DNA of 64,000 bases from Cyclina sinensis (Eukaryota > Mollusca > Bivalvia > Venerida > Veneridae), in NCBI GenBank assembly GCA_012932295.1, contig JAAONU010000010.1, forward strand, positions 22,938,977-23,002,976, written 5' to 3'. Made by a program: the position numbers and the translations under genes. Shown here piece by piece: positions 23,330-36,179 of the stretch (the first letter of the stretch is position 1; each line of letters begins with the position of its first letter). The notes under the pieces are model-generated. The model saw nothing but the letters and a program-made list of their open reading frames with translations. It did not search any database and was not told the DNA's origin.

Positions 23330-25980
23330 TATATTGCTTTGTTATACGAAGTAAAACTTGGAAATTATTCTGGTTTTAATGTTTTGGAGTACAAAACACT
23401 TTAAATATAAAACATTATATTATTGTTTGTCGAAATGTCTTCGTGAATGTTAAAGATTTTGTGACTGTATAGTTTCCAAAATTTCTTGTATATTTGCGAA
23501 ATTAGTCATGACAAAAGGTCATTTCACTGTGGTAAATTCTATATCCACCTGATATTCTCAACACTTACACTGAAACTAATGTTTATTATTAATTAATCTG
23601 ACAACTGGTCAATTGAAACTGTCTTTGATTTATGTTTAACAACTTAGAAAATGAGAACTTTTAAGTGACAAAGGAAACACGTTTTGTATTACAACACTTG
23701 TCTTGAATCTTTAGTTATCAACTGGTGTTCAATAAAGAATTATGCAATCAGGAATCAACAAAAGCTCATGTGATAAAAAATAACTATTTTGGATTGTTTT
23801 CACAGAGTAGTTTGCCCTTTAGGTATACAGCGCTGTTTTTCAACTACCACTAGTTGGTGCTTCAAAACCAGATACAGGTTTTGAGGTTTAAATCTTTAAA
23901 TCGTTTCAAATGTTTCTATTCACTTTATAAGTATTCTTATTATTTAAAAGAGCCATCTTCTAGTATAAAGCAGCTTATTTAATCTCACTTAATTCAGAGA
24001 AAGATAACTGTAATATGTGTATAAAACCTGTGAATGTATACAAGTTACTCTGCATCATAAAATCAAGATCCATTTTTAATGCACAGATTGCTACCTCATA
24101 AATATCCATTTATGCACAGGAATACCAAAAATAGTTTTAAAATAAAAAAGTCGAAGTTTGTCTGCATTACCAAATATGGAAATATATTTGTAAAGACGTA
24201 ACCGGATACGTGACACAGAATATCGCTTTCAAACTCAAATAAAATTTGCCAAATATGGGCAGACTGTTTTGAATCAGACAAAAAACATTTATCTTATATG
24301 GGAGAATTTGCAAACAGAAAAATGAAACTTTGTATTGAATGTAGGACAAGTTGAAAACAGTAGTTATAACGTGGTATGTCAGTCATTTTACCAATCTTGA
24401 CTTAGCTATAGTGTTAATCGATACACATCTTCATAACATGCTCTTCTTGTCCACTGTCCACTATTGAAAATAAAACATGTTTGAGATACAGTATAAGCGT
24501 TGTAAGCGTTAAAAACTGGTTCTTTAGGCAACGAGTAACACATTCGAATTCTTACAATACAATACAAGATACTTCTAGAACTCGGTTTGAATGTTACCAC
24601 CACAATGCCGTTTGAAGTATATCAATGTGATGTTTTATGCAAGATGTTTACGTAAAAAATAAATAAATAAACAATGAAAAATCAACAACGACATATTATA
24701 TCTGTGAAATAATGTTTGGAAGATGGTAAGCTTATAAGAAATGTTGATCCTAAATTGTTTACATTTATTATTTACTTGTTCTCTTTATAATTTAATGTTG
24801 TTCTCTCTAGATTTTGACCGGTATTTTTGTATTTTATTCAAGAAATAATAAGTATTCAGGCGTGGTTTATCGTAGAATAACCCACGTTTTGAGTTTTTAT
24901 GTGTTTGGCCGTTAAAATTTCCTCCCTCGATATATGTAAGAGTTGGCTTCCACATAATAAGTTGATCTATCCAATAAATGAACAAATAGACAACACTCTT
25001 TTCATCACTTGATTATTTCTTTTTTTATTTAGAACAAAAATTGCAATTTACTGATAAATTAAATGTTCAAACAAAATTCTGTGCCATTTTGCAGCCGAAC
25101 CTTGTTGTTTTTGTACGCCGGTAATACTACGATTCCTACGTTAGTATTTACAAATATCACGTGACTTTCATTTATAAAAAAAAAATACTTGCGGTGACGG
25201 CTGTTCACGGAACAGCCATAATAACAACCGCACGCGCGTGGTATACTGCAGGTTAACCTGAGTTTATTTTTTTTCTTTGTATATATAGGCTATTTTTAGA
25301 TCGTGTTAGAATCTGTACTTTGTTCATTGTGTTCAAATTTAATATAATAAGTTTGAAATGAATAATTTTGAGAATCGAAATAATCTCTAGTGTCCTCTTT
25401 ATCGAGATGTCGGTACGTAACATACTGCCTAAATCATTTAACGATGAAATCAAAATTAGTATCTAAGCCTGTATACGATCGTTAATAACATCACATTACA
25501 AAATACGAGGAAAACATTTGTTGTGGATACCCGTGTGAACGTTAGACACCCAAGATTGATGCAATAAAACATTTAGTTTTTAAACATACACACATGTAAC
25601 TTGGTGAAGTCAAATTTTGCTTCTTGTGTCAGAAGTGAAGATGATATATATATTTATATATAAATAACATCTAATCGAACATTTTTTTGCGATTTTTGAA
25701 TCAGGTTTACTCTCGTGTTGCATGGTGGAGATTAGGAACATCTAAAAATCATAATAGCAAGGCTATACTGAATGACAATATCTTAGTCAGTTCTAGAAAT
25801 GATTTTAGTCTTATTCAGTAGCACAAAATATAACGTCATTTTGAAACAAACATAATAATTTATTATATAAACAAACACATTAAGAGACAAAAAATAAGTA
25901 TCGTGGTTTTTAGATATTCAATATTGTATTATATTGAAACCGACCAAGATTTTCTTGGAAAACGCTTTTTTTGGAAACGT
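23330..25980. other. No gene seen
   Basis: AT-rich sequence with short frames only. The frame at 24785-24985 (minus) has ordinary-looking composition but no recognisable domain and no clear splice context. Confidence 0.55.
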
Positions 25981-26008
25981 CATTGGATTGTTTTTTAACA
26001 AATAAACA

Positions 26009-26023
26009 CGCACATACACACAG

Positions 26024-26060
<37 letters not shown>
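26009..26060. repeat. (CA)n microsatellite
   Basis: CA dinucleotides, imperfect at the left and clean at the right. Confidence 0.95.
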
Positions 26061-26061
<1 letters not shown>

Positions 26062-26349
26062 AATTTAAATGGGTGTTAGATTGCTGGCTTAGACTTTAAT
26101 GTTATGTAACTGATAACAAAGAAATACGCATCAAGTTCAACCTTAAATCACGAACGCATTTGTGTTTGGTTTTTTTTATTTCCTGAGGTTATTTAATTTG
26201 TTTGATTTATGTTTCATTTTTCGTCATGCTGTAACTTGCAAAGTAAGATATAAGCCCTGACTGACTCTTATAAATATCAATTATTTGCGTTCAAGGCTTT
26301 AATAGGACAACCACAGAGTTGCTAAATACAATGCCGGTTAGAAATAGGA

Positions 26350-29300
26350 AGTTGGCTGTAGCAGTACACAGTAGCAGTTGGGAGTAGAAATTAAATCAAA
26401 GGGAAGCTGGCAGTAGCAGTACCAGCAGTAAATGTAGACACAAAACGTGAAGCAAGCAGTAGCAGTAAGGCAGTATCAGTAGGAAAAATATGAAGTTGTC
26501 AGTAGCAGTACCAGCAGTAGCAGTAGACAAAAACATTAAGGTGGCAGTAGCAGTACTAGCAGTAGCAGTAGGAAAAACATGAAACTAGAAGTAGCAGTAC
26601 ACCAGTACTAGTAGCGGAAGGAAACACTTGAAGTCGGCAGTAACAGTACCAGTAGTAACAGAAGAAAAAACGTGAAGTTGGCAGTAGCAGTACAGTAATA
26701 GCAGTAGTAAAAACGTGAAGCTGGCAGTAGCAGTAAGAGCAGTACGAGTAGAAAAAAACACGTGAAGCTGATAGTAGCAGTACACCAGTACCAGTAGAAA
26801 AAGTGAAGATGACAGAAGCAGTAAACAGTAGCAGTAGGAAAAACGTACAACGTAAAGTTGGCAGAAGCAGTACAGCAGTAGAAGTAAGAAAATTGTGAAG
26901 TTAGAAGTAGTAATACAGCAGTGGCAGTAGAAAAAAGTAAAGATGACAGAGGCAGTAAAGCAGAAGCAGTATGAAAAGGTAAAACGTTAAGTTGGCAGAA
27001 GCAGTACAGAAGTAGCAGTAGGAAAATTGTAAAGATGACAGAAGCAGGAAAGCAGGAAAGCAGCAGGAAAATTGTTAAGTTGGCAGAAGCAGTAAGATCA
27101 GTAGCAGTAGAAAAAAACGTAAAGTTGGTAGTAGCAGAACAGCAGTAGCAGTAGTAAAACCGTGAATTTGGCAGTACAGCAGTATCAGAAATAAAAAGGT
27201 AACGTGATGCTGGCATTAGCAGTACAGCAGAAGCAGTAATAAAACGTGAAGTTGGTAGTAGCATTCAGTGCAGTAGCAGTAGAAAACGTGAAGTTGATAG
27301 AATCAATAGAGCAGTAGCAGTAGGAAAATAGTGAAGTTGGCAGTTGCAATAGAGCAGACACAGTAGAAAAACCGTAAAGTTGGCAGTAACAGCACAGCAG
27401 TAGCAGTAGGAAAATAGTGAAGTTGGCAGTAGCAGCACAGCAGAAGCCATAGGAAAATATTGAAGTTGGCAATAGCAGCACAATAGTAGCCGTAGGAAAA
27501 TATTGAAGTTGGCAATAGCAGCACAACAGTAGCCGTAGGATAATATTGAAGTTGGAAGTAGTAATAGAACAGAAGCAGTACAAAACGTGAAGTTGGCAGT
27601 AGCAGCACAGCAGTAGCAGTAGGACAATTGTGGATTTGGCAGAAACAATACAGCAGCAGCAGCAGGAAAAACGTGATGTGGCAGTAGCAATATAGAAGTA
27701 GTAGTAGGAAACACGTCATGTTGCAGAAAAATACAGCAGTAGGAAAAACGTGAAGTTGATAGTAGCAATACAGCAGTAGCAATAAGGAAACCGTGATGTG
27801 GGCAGTAGCAGTGCAGCAGTAGAAAGAACAGTAGAACAAAAAACGTGATGTTGGCAGAAGTAGTGCAGCAGTAGCAATATGAAAAAGTGATGTGGGCAGT
27901 TGCAGTACAACATTGGGAAAACGTGATCTTGGCAGAAGCAGTACAGTAGTAGATAAAACGTGAAGTTGGCAATAGCAATACAGCAGTAGCAGTAGGGAAA
28001 TCGTGATGTTATTAGTAGCAATACAGCATTAGCAATAAGGATAACATGATGTGGGCAGGAGCAGTACAGCAGTTGCAGTAGGAAGAACGTGAATTTGGCA
28101 GAAGCAGTACAACAGTAGGAAGAACGTGAAGTTGGTAGTAGTGATACAGCAGTAGCAGTAGAAAAAAATTGATGTTGTTAGTAGCAGTAAGAGCAGTAGT
28201 AGTAGGGAAAAAGTGATGTTGTCAGATAGGAAAAACGAGTTGTTTCTAGCAATACAGCAGTAGCAATAAAGAAAACGCGATGTGGACATTTGCAGTACAG
28301 CAGTAGGAAAAACGTGATTTTGGCAGAAGCAGTACAGCAGTAAGTAAAACGTGAAGTTGGTTATAGCAATACAGCTGTAGCAGTAGGAAACACGTAATGT
28401 TGGTAGTAGCAGTACAGCAGTACCAATAAGAATAACCTGATGTGGGCATTAGCTGTACATCAGTAACAGTAGGAAGAACGTGAATTTGGCAGAAGCAGTG
28501 CAGCATTAGGAAGAACGTAAAGTTGCTAGTGGCAATACAGCAGGAGCAGTAGAAAAAAAAAACGTGATGTTGATAATTGCAGTACAGCAGTAGCATAAGA
28601 ATAACCTGATGTGGGCAGTAGCAGTACAGAAGTAGCAGAAGGAAGAACGTGAATTTGGCAAAAGCAGTACAGCAGTGGAAAGATTGTGAAGTTGGTAGTG
28701 GCAATACAGCAGCAGCAGTTGAAAAACGTGATGTTGTTAGTAGCAGTAAGAGCGGTAGCGGTAGGAAAAACGTAATGTTGGCAGTAGCAGTACAGCATTA
28801 GATAAAACGTGAAGTTGGCAATAGCAATACAGCAGTAGTAATAAGGAAAGCGTGATGAGGGAAATTGCAGTACAGCAGTAGGAAGAACGTGAAGTTAGAA
28901 GTAGCAATACAGCAGTAGCAGTAGAAAAAACGTGATATTGTTAGTAGCAGTAACAGCAGTAGCAGTAGGAAAAACGTGATGTTGGCAGAAGCAGTAGAGC
29001 AGTAGGAAAAACGTGATGTTGGTAGTAGCAGTAGCGTAGTAGCAATAATAATAACCTGATGTGGGCAGTCGCAGTACATAAGAAGCAGTAGGAAAAACGT
29101 GAAGTTAGAAGTAGCAATACAGCAGTAGCAGTAGAAAAAACGTGATATTGTTTGTAGCAGTAAGAGCAGTAGCAGTAGGAAAAACGTGATGTTGGCAGAA
29201 GCAGTACAGCAGTAGGAAAAACGTGATGTTGGTAGTAGCAATACAGCAGTAGAGGTAGAAAAAACGTGACGTTGTTAGTAGCAGTAAGAGCAGTGGTAGT

Positions 29301-30010
29301 AGGAAAAACGTGATGTTGGCAGAAACAGTACAGCAGTAGGATAAACTTGAAGTTGGTAGTAGCAAAACAGCAGTAGCAATAAGGACAACGTGTTGTGGGC
29401 AGTAGCAGTACAACAGTAGCAATAGGAAGAACGTGAAGTTGGTAGTTGCAATATAGCAATACAGAAGTAGCAGTAAAAAAAGCGTGATGTTGTTAGTAAC
29501 AGTAATAGATGTAGCAGTAAAAAAACGTGATGTTGGCAGAAGCAGTAGAGCAGTACGAAAAACGTGAAGTTGGTAGTGGCAATACTTTTAAGCAGTTTGG
29601 AAAAACGTGATGTTGGTATTAGCAGTACAGCAGTAACAGTTAAACCATTGAAGTTGGCAGAATCAGTACAGCAGTAGCAGCAGGAAAAACGCGAAGTTGG
29701 CAGAATCAGTCCAGCAGTAGCAGTAGGAAAATGTGAAGCTGGCAGAAGCAATACGAGCAGAAGCAGTAGCAATAAAAAACGTGAAGTTGGCAGTAGAAGT
29801 AAACAGCAGTAGCAGTAGGACAATTTTGAAGTTGGCAGCAGCAATACAACGGTATCAGTAGGAAAAAAAACATGATGTTGGCAATAACAGTAATAGCAAT
29901 AGCAGTAGGAAAATCGTGAAGTTAGCAGAAGAAGTACAGTAGTAGTAGTAGAAAAACGTGAATTTGGTAGTAGTAGTAGAAAAAAAAACGTGAAATTAGA
30001 AGTTGTAGTT
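26350..30010 (+). repeat. 3.7-kb minisatellite rich in GCAGTA (~40-55-bp units)
   Basis: Units are built from 'gcagtagcagtaggaaaaa', 'cgtgaagttggcagtagcag' and 'tacagcagtagcagtag' with heavy substitution and length variation. On the minus strand, stop codons are rare in all three frames because of the motif. This gives several long overlapping frames of up to about 260 codons, rich in Leu, Tyr, Cys and Pro. They overlap in different frames, have no domain structure and follow the repeat exactly, so I do not call genes. A reverse-complement array follows at 30459. Confidence 0.95.
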
Positions 30011-30458
30011 AATTCAAGAATTGTACATAACAGTACATATACATATAAATAGTTCATTCAAAACAGTAAACTAAATTTTACCAATGAATATTTGGTGAGT
30101 CATGTTGTTTTTGTGTATGCATCATCGAAGGAACCTAATTAAAAATAAAGTAGTTTCCTGTCTGTCAGTAACAAATGCCTTTTTCCTGTTTCTTATTCAG
30201 AGTTTTCGGTTGTGGTCTAAAATAATAGATTATGCTTTTGAACATAGTTAACCTTTTCCTATTTTTTAATAACCATATTGTTCAATTCAGTTACCATCTA
30301 CTTTGAAAAAGGAACAAGCATTGTATTATCTAATATTCCTTGAAAAAGAAGTTGTCACAAGATACTAATAGCTAAATAATATTGTAATTATAGAAAGCAA
30401 AAAAAGGCATTAAAGTGTCCGTTAACAAACAACTACGAACTTCACATTTTATCTTCTG
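30010..30458. other. Unique spacer between inverted minisatellite arms
   Basis: AT-rich, non-repetitive sequence of about 450 bases separating the two oppositely oriented arrays. No gene seen. Confidence 0.7.
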
Positions 30459-30945
30459 CTGTGTACTCAAATGCAAGTTTTTCCTGCTGCTACTGCTGTG
30501 TACTGTTACTGCCAGCTTCACGTTTTTCCTACTGCTACTGCTGTACTGTTACTGCCAACTTCAAATTTTTTTCTACTGCTACCGCTGTTTACTGCTACTG
30601 CCAACACTACGTTTTCTTTTGCTGCTATTTTCGTACTGCTACTGCCAAGTTCACGTTTTTCTCACTACTACTGCTAACTTCAGGTTTTTTCCTACTGCTA
30701 CTGCTCTTACCGTTACTGCCAACTTCATGCTTTTTCTACTGTTACTGCTCTCACTGCTACTGCTAACTTCACATTTTCCTGCTGCTACTGCTCTTACTGT
30801 TACTGCCAACTTCATGTTTTTCTTACTGCTACTGCTCTTACTGCTACTGCCAACTTGCCATTTTTTTCTACTGCCACTGCTCATACTGCTACTGCCAACT
30901 TCATGTTTTCCTACTGCTATGTACTGCTACTGCTCAGTTCCTATA
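30459..30945 (-). repeat. Inverted partner of the GCAGTA minisatellite
   Basis: Reads 'tactgctactgccaacttc' and 'ttcctactgctactgctct', i.e. the reverse complement of the 26350-30010 unit. Units are more regular than in the long arm. With the 450-base spacer, the two arms could pair into a very large hairpin. The long plus frame (30415-30963) is a repeat artefact. Confidence 0.93.
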
Positions 30946-30949
30946 CATA

Positions 30950-31869
30950 TGCTGGTTCACTGATAAACATCTAAACGTTACATGCCGTGTTGAACAGAAA
31001 GTTATAGCAAATCAAGAGCCGGTAAATGCACACGGGTTATAATATCGGGGTTGAAAGTTTAATCCATCGCTCCTCCATCTTTTTCATGTGAGACGTTTAT
31101 CTGAGGTCTCATGTTTTAGAACAAGAAACAGTTATGGTTGAATGATTGGGTATTTTATTTGACAAACTGAGTTAAGGATTTGATTTTTTATATTTTCTTT
31201 TTAAATGTTTGAAAGAGAATAGATTTATCTCTGATTACTAGATTCCCTGGATCAAATTTGTAATAACAAGTGAAAGCGGCAGCGAATGCGATACTTAAAC
31301 AGCCATAAAAATAATTCTAACATAACATTTAATCGTAATTTATGCTTTACAAACACAATCACTGCTTCTTCAAGTTAAATTATGTGTATTTATTTTACGT
31401 TATTCAATTTTTCAAGCCGGCGCTGAACCGTGTATTGAATATCTGATATAGCCTTGACACGCTATATTTCATCTCGTGGTAAGATTACATTCAGGAAGAT
31501 ATTTAATGCCTAACTTTGTAACTCTAAATCCTGAACATTTATTCAGGGAGCTTTTCAAACGAATATATAGTCAATAAATTAATAGATATTTGAACAGAGA
31601 GGTTTTTTAAATGTCTTTTTCGTGCGGACATTTAACATCTCTGCATGCAAAACGAATGAATACGTTCATTTTCAAGGTTTAATTGTTATTTATTCATTTA
31701 TCTTTATTTGTTTTGAAAGGCCCCCTTGAGTTTTGAAATACCGAACTACGTTTGTTACACTGAACGGTGCACTGAAAGTACAAATAAAGTATATATAATT
31801 TGTTTTTATGTCCACTTTTACAATGTAGAAATTGATAAATCTTTGAACCAAAATCAATATAGGAATAAC

Positions 31870-31902
<33 letters not shown>

Positions 31903-32280
31903 CCTGCCTGCCTGTCTGTCTGTATGTCTGTCTGTCTATTCATCCTGCCTATTCAAGAGTCGTTTGTCTGCAGTTTTTGCATTTTTTTGTATAATTTCGT
32001 AAATCGAATGATTAGGAATATTGTATTTGCAAACAAACTGCAGACAACCATTTCAATCTGCATAATCTGAATCATTGCTATAATTAATTTCTCTTGCAAA
32101 GTTATTCTAATACCTGCTTCGAAAAATGTATATAATTTAACCCTTACGACTGCAGAGTCAAGACAGTTTTCCACACATATTCTTATGCTTCATTTTCACA
32201 GGTTGCAAATACATGAGTTGAACTTAGCAGATATGTTGACTTAGACACTTATATGTCGGTTATTTGCAAAGCTTTTTGAT
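30950..32280. other. No gene seen; ATCT/TGTC microsatellite
   Basis: AT-rich sequence. An (ATCT)n run at about 31869-31902 grades into CTGC/CTGT repeats to about 31935. Nothing else is supported. Confidence 0.6.
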
Positions 32281-32282
32281 GG

Positions 32283-32905
32283 GGTTGTTGTGGTGGCCGG
32301 TTGGTCTAGGGTGTTCTTGTTTTGCATTGATAGGCGGTTTGTGCTGTTCTGTGCAGGTTCGAATCCTAATGGGAACTTGATTATTTATAATTCACAACAG
32401 AGCTATTTGTGCCGTGTGAAGGCTGTAAAATCATCTCCCATTACATATAGTCAGTGTTGTCATACACCTAAAGCCTGTCACCGGTGTTGAGTGAGGTAAA
32501 AAGTTATGTCTCGGTTATTTGCGCATCTTTTTTTCTTTTTTTCTTTGTTTTAATGCAATAGCCAATTCGTCTGAGGTGTTCCTACGTTGCTTTGCGATTT
32601 GTGCCATTCAGGTTAAATCCCAGTGGGAACTTGATTATACATAATTCACAAAGCCCTATTTGTGCCGTTTAGCGACTTTAAAATATTTCCCCGTACATGT
32701 AGTCTGTGTTGTCGTACATCAAACGACTGTCGTCGGTATGTTGTGAGGGAGGCACGTGTATCCTAGTTATTTGCGCAACCTTTTTGTTGAGGATGTTGCG
32801 ATAGCCGAGTGGTCTAAGTTATTCTTACTTTGCATTGCAAGCGGTTTGTGCTGTTCGGTGCGGATTCAAATCCCACGGGGAAGTTAATTATTCCTTATTA
32901 TTATG
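32283..32905 (+). mobile_element. Three tandem copies of a tRNA-derived SINE
   Basis: Three units start near 32283, 32550 and 32790. Each has an A-box-like head ('ggccggttggtcta', 'agccaattcgtctgagg', 'gatagccgagtggtctaag') and a B box ('gcaggttcgaatcc', 'caggttaaatccca', 'cggattcaaatccc'). After the B box, units 1 and 2 share 'gggaacttgattat' and 'tttgtgccgt', while unit 3 has only a related 'gggaagttaattatt'. Unit 3 has the cleanest A box, matching tRNA-Leu/Ser-type heads. Units 1 and 2 are about 240-265 bp with similar bodies; unit 3 is cut short near 32905. None folds as an intact tRNA. Confidence 0.7.
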
Positions 32906-32909
32906 TTGT

Positions 32910-35900
32910 CCCCACAAGATACCTGCTCTAGGGAACGAACTTAGTAGGTCGTGGTTACGAGTTGATAAGTCCGGCAATGATGTATTAAAAGGGAAGCGCA
33001 ATTTGAAAAATGTATCTCTTTGAACAAAGTGGCAATAAAAAAAGTAGTGTTAAAAGAAAAGAATAAATAGTTCAATAAAATGCGTTTCGGGAACGAGATA
33101 GCAAGAGAAATACTTCAAACTATATTATTCAAAGCAGTACTATTTATAAATTGCAGTGTTTATGTTTTCAAAGTCGTTCCAACGAGAAACTATTTCGAGG
33201 GAAAAACTTAGTATGTCATGGTAACGAGTTACTAAGTTGTAGTAGTATGTCATGGTAACGAGCTACTAAGTCGTAGTAAAGTGATTTCGAATCAATGATC
33301 TTAGAACAACTGAACTCAAGACATCCGAGCTTTATAAAATTCTTGAGCTTGATCAATACGTAAACACTTCTTATTTTGAGTCAAAGGTCTTGTACAAAAA
33401 GTGTAGTATATAGTAAAACGGTTTCCTGGATATTACTCTAAAAACATTAATACTAAAACTCCAAACGATGGTCAGGCATGATAATAAGATGACTTTTATT
33501 ATTTATCCCACTGGGACAAATGTCAGGCTCAAGAATGACTTGATTTCACGCAAGAAGTTTATATTTTTGTTATTTATAATTCTACGTATCTTAAGTTTCA
33601 TTATTTAAGTCTTAAGCTAGTTATATTTGCATATATGATAGTATGCCGCGTTAGTTTTGAAAAAAAAAACAACAACTATGAATCTGTTTTCAGCCCTTCA
33701 GAGCAAAGCCAAACACAAAATCTTACAGTACTTTGAAGTAGCAGCCTAAAAAATATAAGGCACTCTCTAAGGTAATCAATGTTGACTGATTTCTTACTTC
33801 GGAAAAAAATGCTAAATTTAAAGCAGTGTCAAGAAACATTTCCGAAAATCATATTTGGCAGACGAGAAAGGGCGAAGGCACCTATTTCTATAAAAAAAGA
33901 TATGCTTATTTAGTATATGTAAAGGTACGAAAAAAAAGAAGAAAAAAAGACATATATTTTAAAGTAAGCATTTCTTTCTGTTTAAAGGGAGAAAACTTTA
34001 TTACATGTGCCGATATTTTACATCAGGCGTATTTATTCTGTGTAAATACAATTAACTGCCGTTTTGTTTTTTGGTGTGCTTTTTTTCTGGACAGCTAAAT
34101 GTCTTCCCTACTTGAATATCAAACAGTCACTACATGTTGCAAACGTTCGTCCTTCCGTTCTTTTTTCATTTCTTTCTTTCGTTCCTTTCTCATTTATTTC
34201 TTCGTACTTTTTTTGTTAGCTCGCCTTCCGATTAACTTATATATTGTTAACATGTTTTTGTTTTGTTTTAAGGATCGACTTTTTGGTGACATTAAGTAAA
34301 GAAACCAACGAAAAAAAAGAGATTTAGAATTACAAAGCATAATTATGACCGAAGTTTGATATTTTGCTCGTCTCTTTTACTCTCCGCTTACAGAATTTCA
34401 AGGTTGAAATGTTCGATGTTAGCCTTCGCATTATATCCTATTATTTCGGTCAATTCGTTGTTTTCTACAAGTACAGTGTATGTATATTCTCTTTTAATCT
34501 CATGATCATATCATTCCCAATTTGATTGTTTTTTTTTTTTTTTTTTTTTTTTTTTTGTTTTTTTTTTTTTTTACATATTCAGTGTTCATGGTTACAATCA
34601 GCAGATTCTGCATCGTCCGCATAACAGAAGTGTTTCCAGTCGGCAAAACTATTTGACCACCTCACTATCCATACATAAATCAGAGCTTGTGTTAAACTGT
34701 ATGCCATTACCATATATTTGTCTATCTTATTTACTGTCAGGTTAATGAGGAACGGAATGAACGACACAATATTTATATTTTAATGCGTAATTTCGTTTTG
34801 TAAAGTGTTTTGTTATCAGCAGTTAGTGTTAGTTTCCTATTGATCTTATAACTAATTGAGGAAGAGATTGATTATACATAGCGCTCAATTCTCTATTCTG
34901 GTCTGAACATGCTATATATGACTTTGGTTAGAAAAAAACATTCAACACCTTTTTTTCAACTTTGAAACATCAAATTTAAAAAATTATTTGATTCATCTCC
35001 TTCCTACACTGTAACGCTATCAGCGTTTTGATTTATATTTTAGCAATAATACTACCGAACAGCTATACCACGTAATCTCAGTCAGCGGACAAGGAAGTAA
35101 CACAGTCTTTTTCATATTGAAAAGAGAGAGATTAATCACATGAACTAATTTACGAACATTTAAACTTATACACGAAGGCCATTTAATTAGGAAGTCTATC
35201 AAACGTATACTTTTAAAGATCATTCAATACATACTTTTAAAACTGCTTTGTCTTGTAACCTATTTCAAATCTCTGTTGGGGTCATTCAAGATAATGTTCA
35301 CGATTTTAATTTTCAACACGTCTTGTATAGTCGGACAGGTCTGAATATATTTAATTGGACGTGTTTAATATTTTCTGTGTTAACAAAGATATTAGAACGT
35401 GATGCATGTACTTTCGTGGGAAGTATATTATGGGGTATGTTTTTTTAAAGAACAAAAATACGTAAATGGGACTTGGTGAATATATTGTTGGATATGTTTA
35501 TAAGCAAAATACATAGAATATACTTCTTTAATAAGATTTTAAGGCAAGAATGCAGTTTTCTGGGTTTCGCTCATAATCTACCAGATCAGTAAAGAGCTGC
35601 GTTTGATAAAATTGAAATAGAATAAAATAAAGAATGATTTTACGTTAACATCAAACACATAAATGTTTCGGGAATTCCTGAGTCTATTTTTAGTTTCCTG
35701 TATCAAATCAAAACGGCCGAAAGTCAGAATGACGTCATGTCGTAAATGATGACCATAACTTGTAATTTTGTTATATCATTTATTATTTAATTGTTTGCAC
35801 TAAATATGTTTGTACCGCATATAATGTTAATTGAATGGAAATAATTTTGATTTTATTCCTCGAAATTATTAGAAACGGATATTACACGTGTCTTTTAGAT

Positions 35901-36170
35901 TTTGTTAATAAGAGCTCCCACTAACAATTAGGACAATCGCTGTTCAGTTTTTGAGAATCGATCACAGACATGTTGTTTGTTTCATAGTTTTGGAGACAAA
36001 ATTGTTCCAGCATTTCAATTCAGCTTACTTCTTGGAATAGTTTCGGGTAGGGGCCGTTTTTACTTGGAGCCGTGTTGACTGTGATCTGATCGCAACAAAT
36101 TTTCAAGATACAGACTGCAACATTAATGCTCTTTAAAAAGAAAAAAAACATCACTCGGTAATAATAAATA
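32910..36170. other. No gene supported; small repeats
   Basis: Contains a 36-bp tandem duplication near 33209-33281 ('agtatgtcatggtaacgag'), whose motif is echoed near 32938, and a pyrimidine-rich run near 34140-34220. A ~43-base T run with one interruption lies at about 34530-34572. A minus-strand frame (34579-34767) stops eight bases before that T run, which would be a poly(A) in minus sense. It could be the end of a retro-inserted transcript, but I do not recognise the protein. Confidence 0.5.
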
Positions 36171-36179
36171 TGGTCATTA

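Noticed and set aside
26585..30057. Long minus-strand frames up to 260 codons rich in Leu, Tyr, Cys
   Set aside because: They overlap in all three frames and follow the minisatellite unit exactly. No domain, start context or splice site supports a protein.
26350..30945. CRISPR-like appearance of regular repeats
   Set aside because: Repeat and 'spacer' are not distinct, unit lengths vary, and the DNA is plainly animal. These are minisatellites.
34579..34767. Minus frame ending just before a T-run (poly(A) in minus sense), possible retro-inserted gene end
   Set aside because: No family recognised, no target-site duplication found, and only eight bases separate the stop from the A-run. Too little to call a gene.
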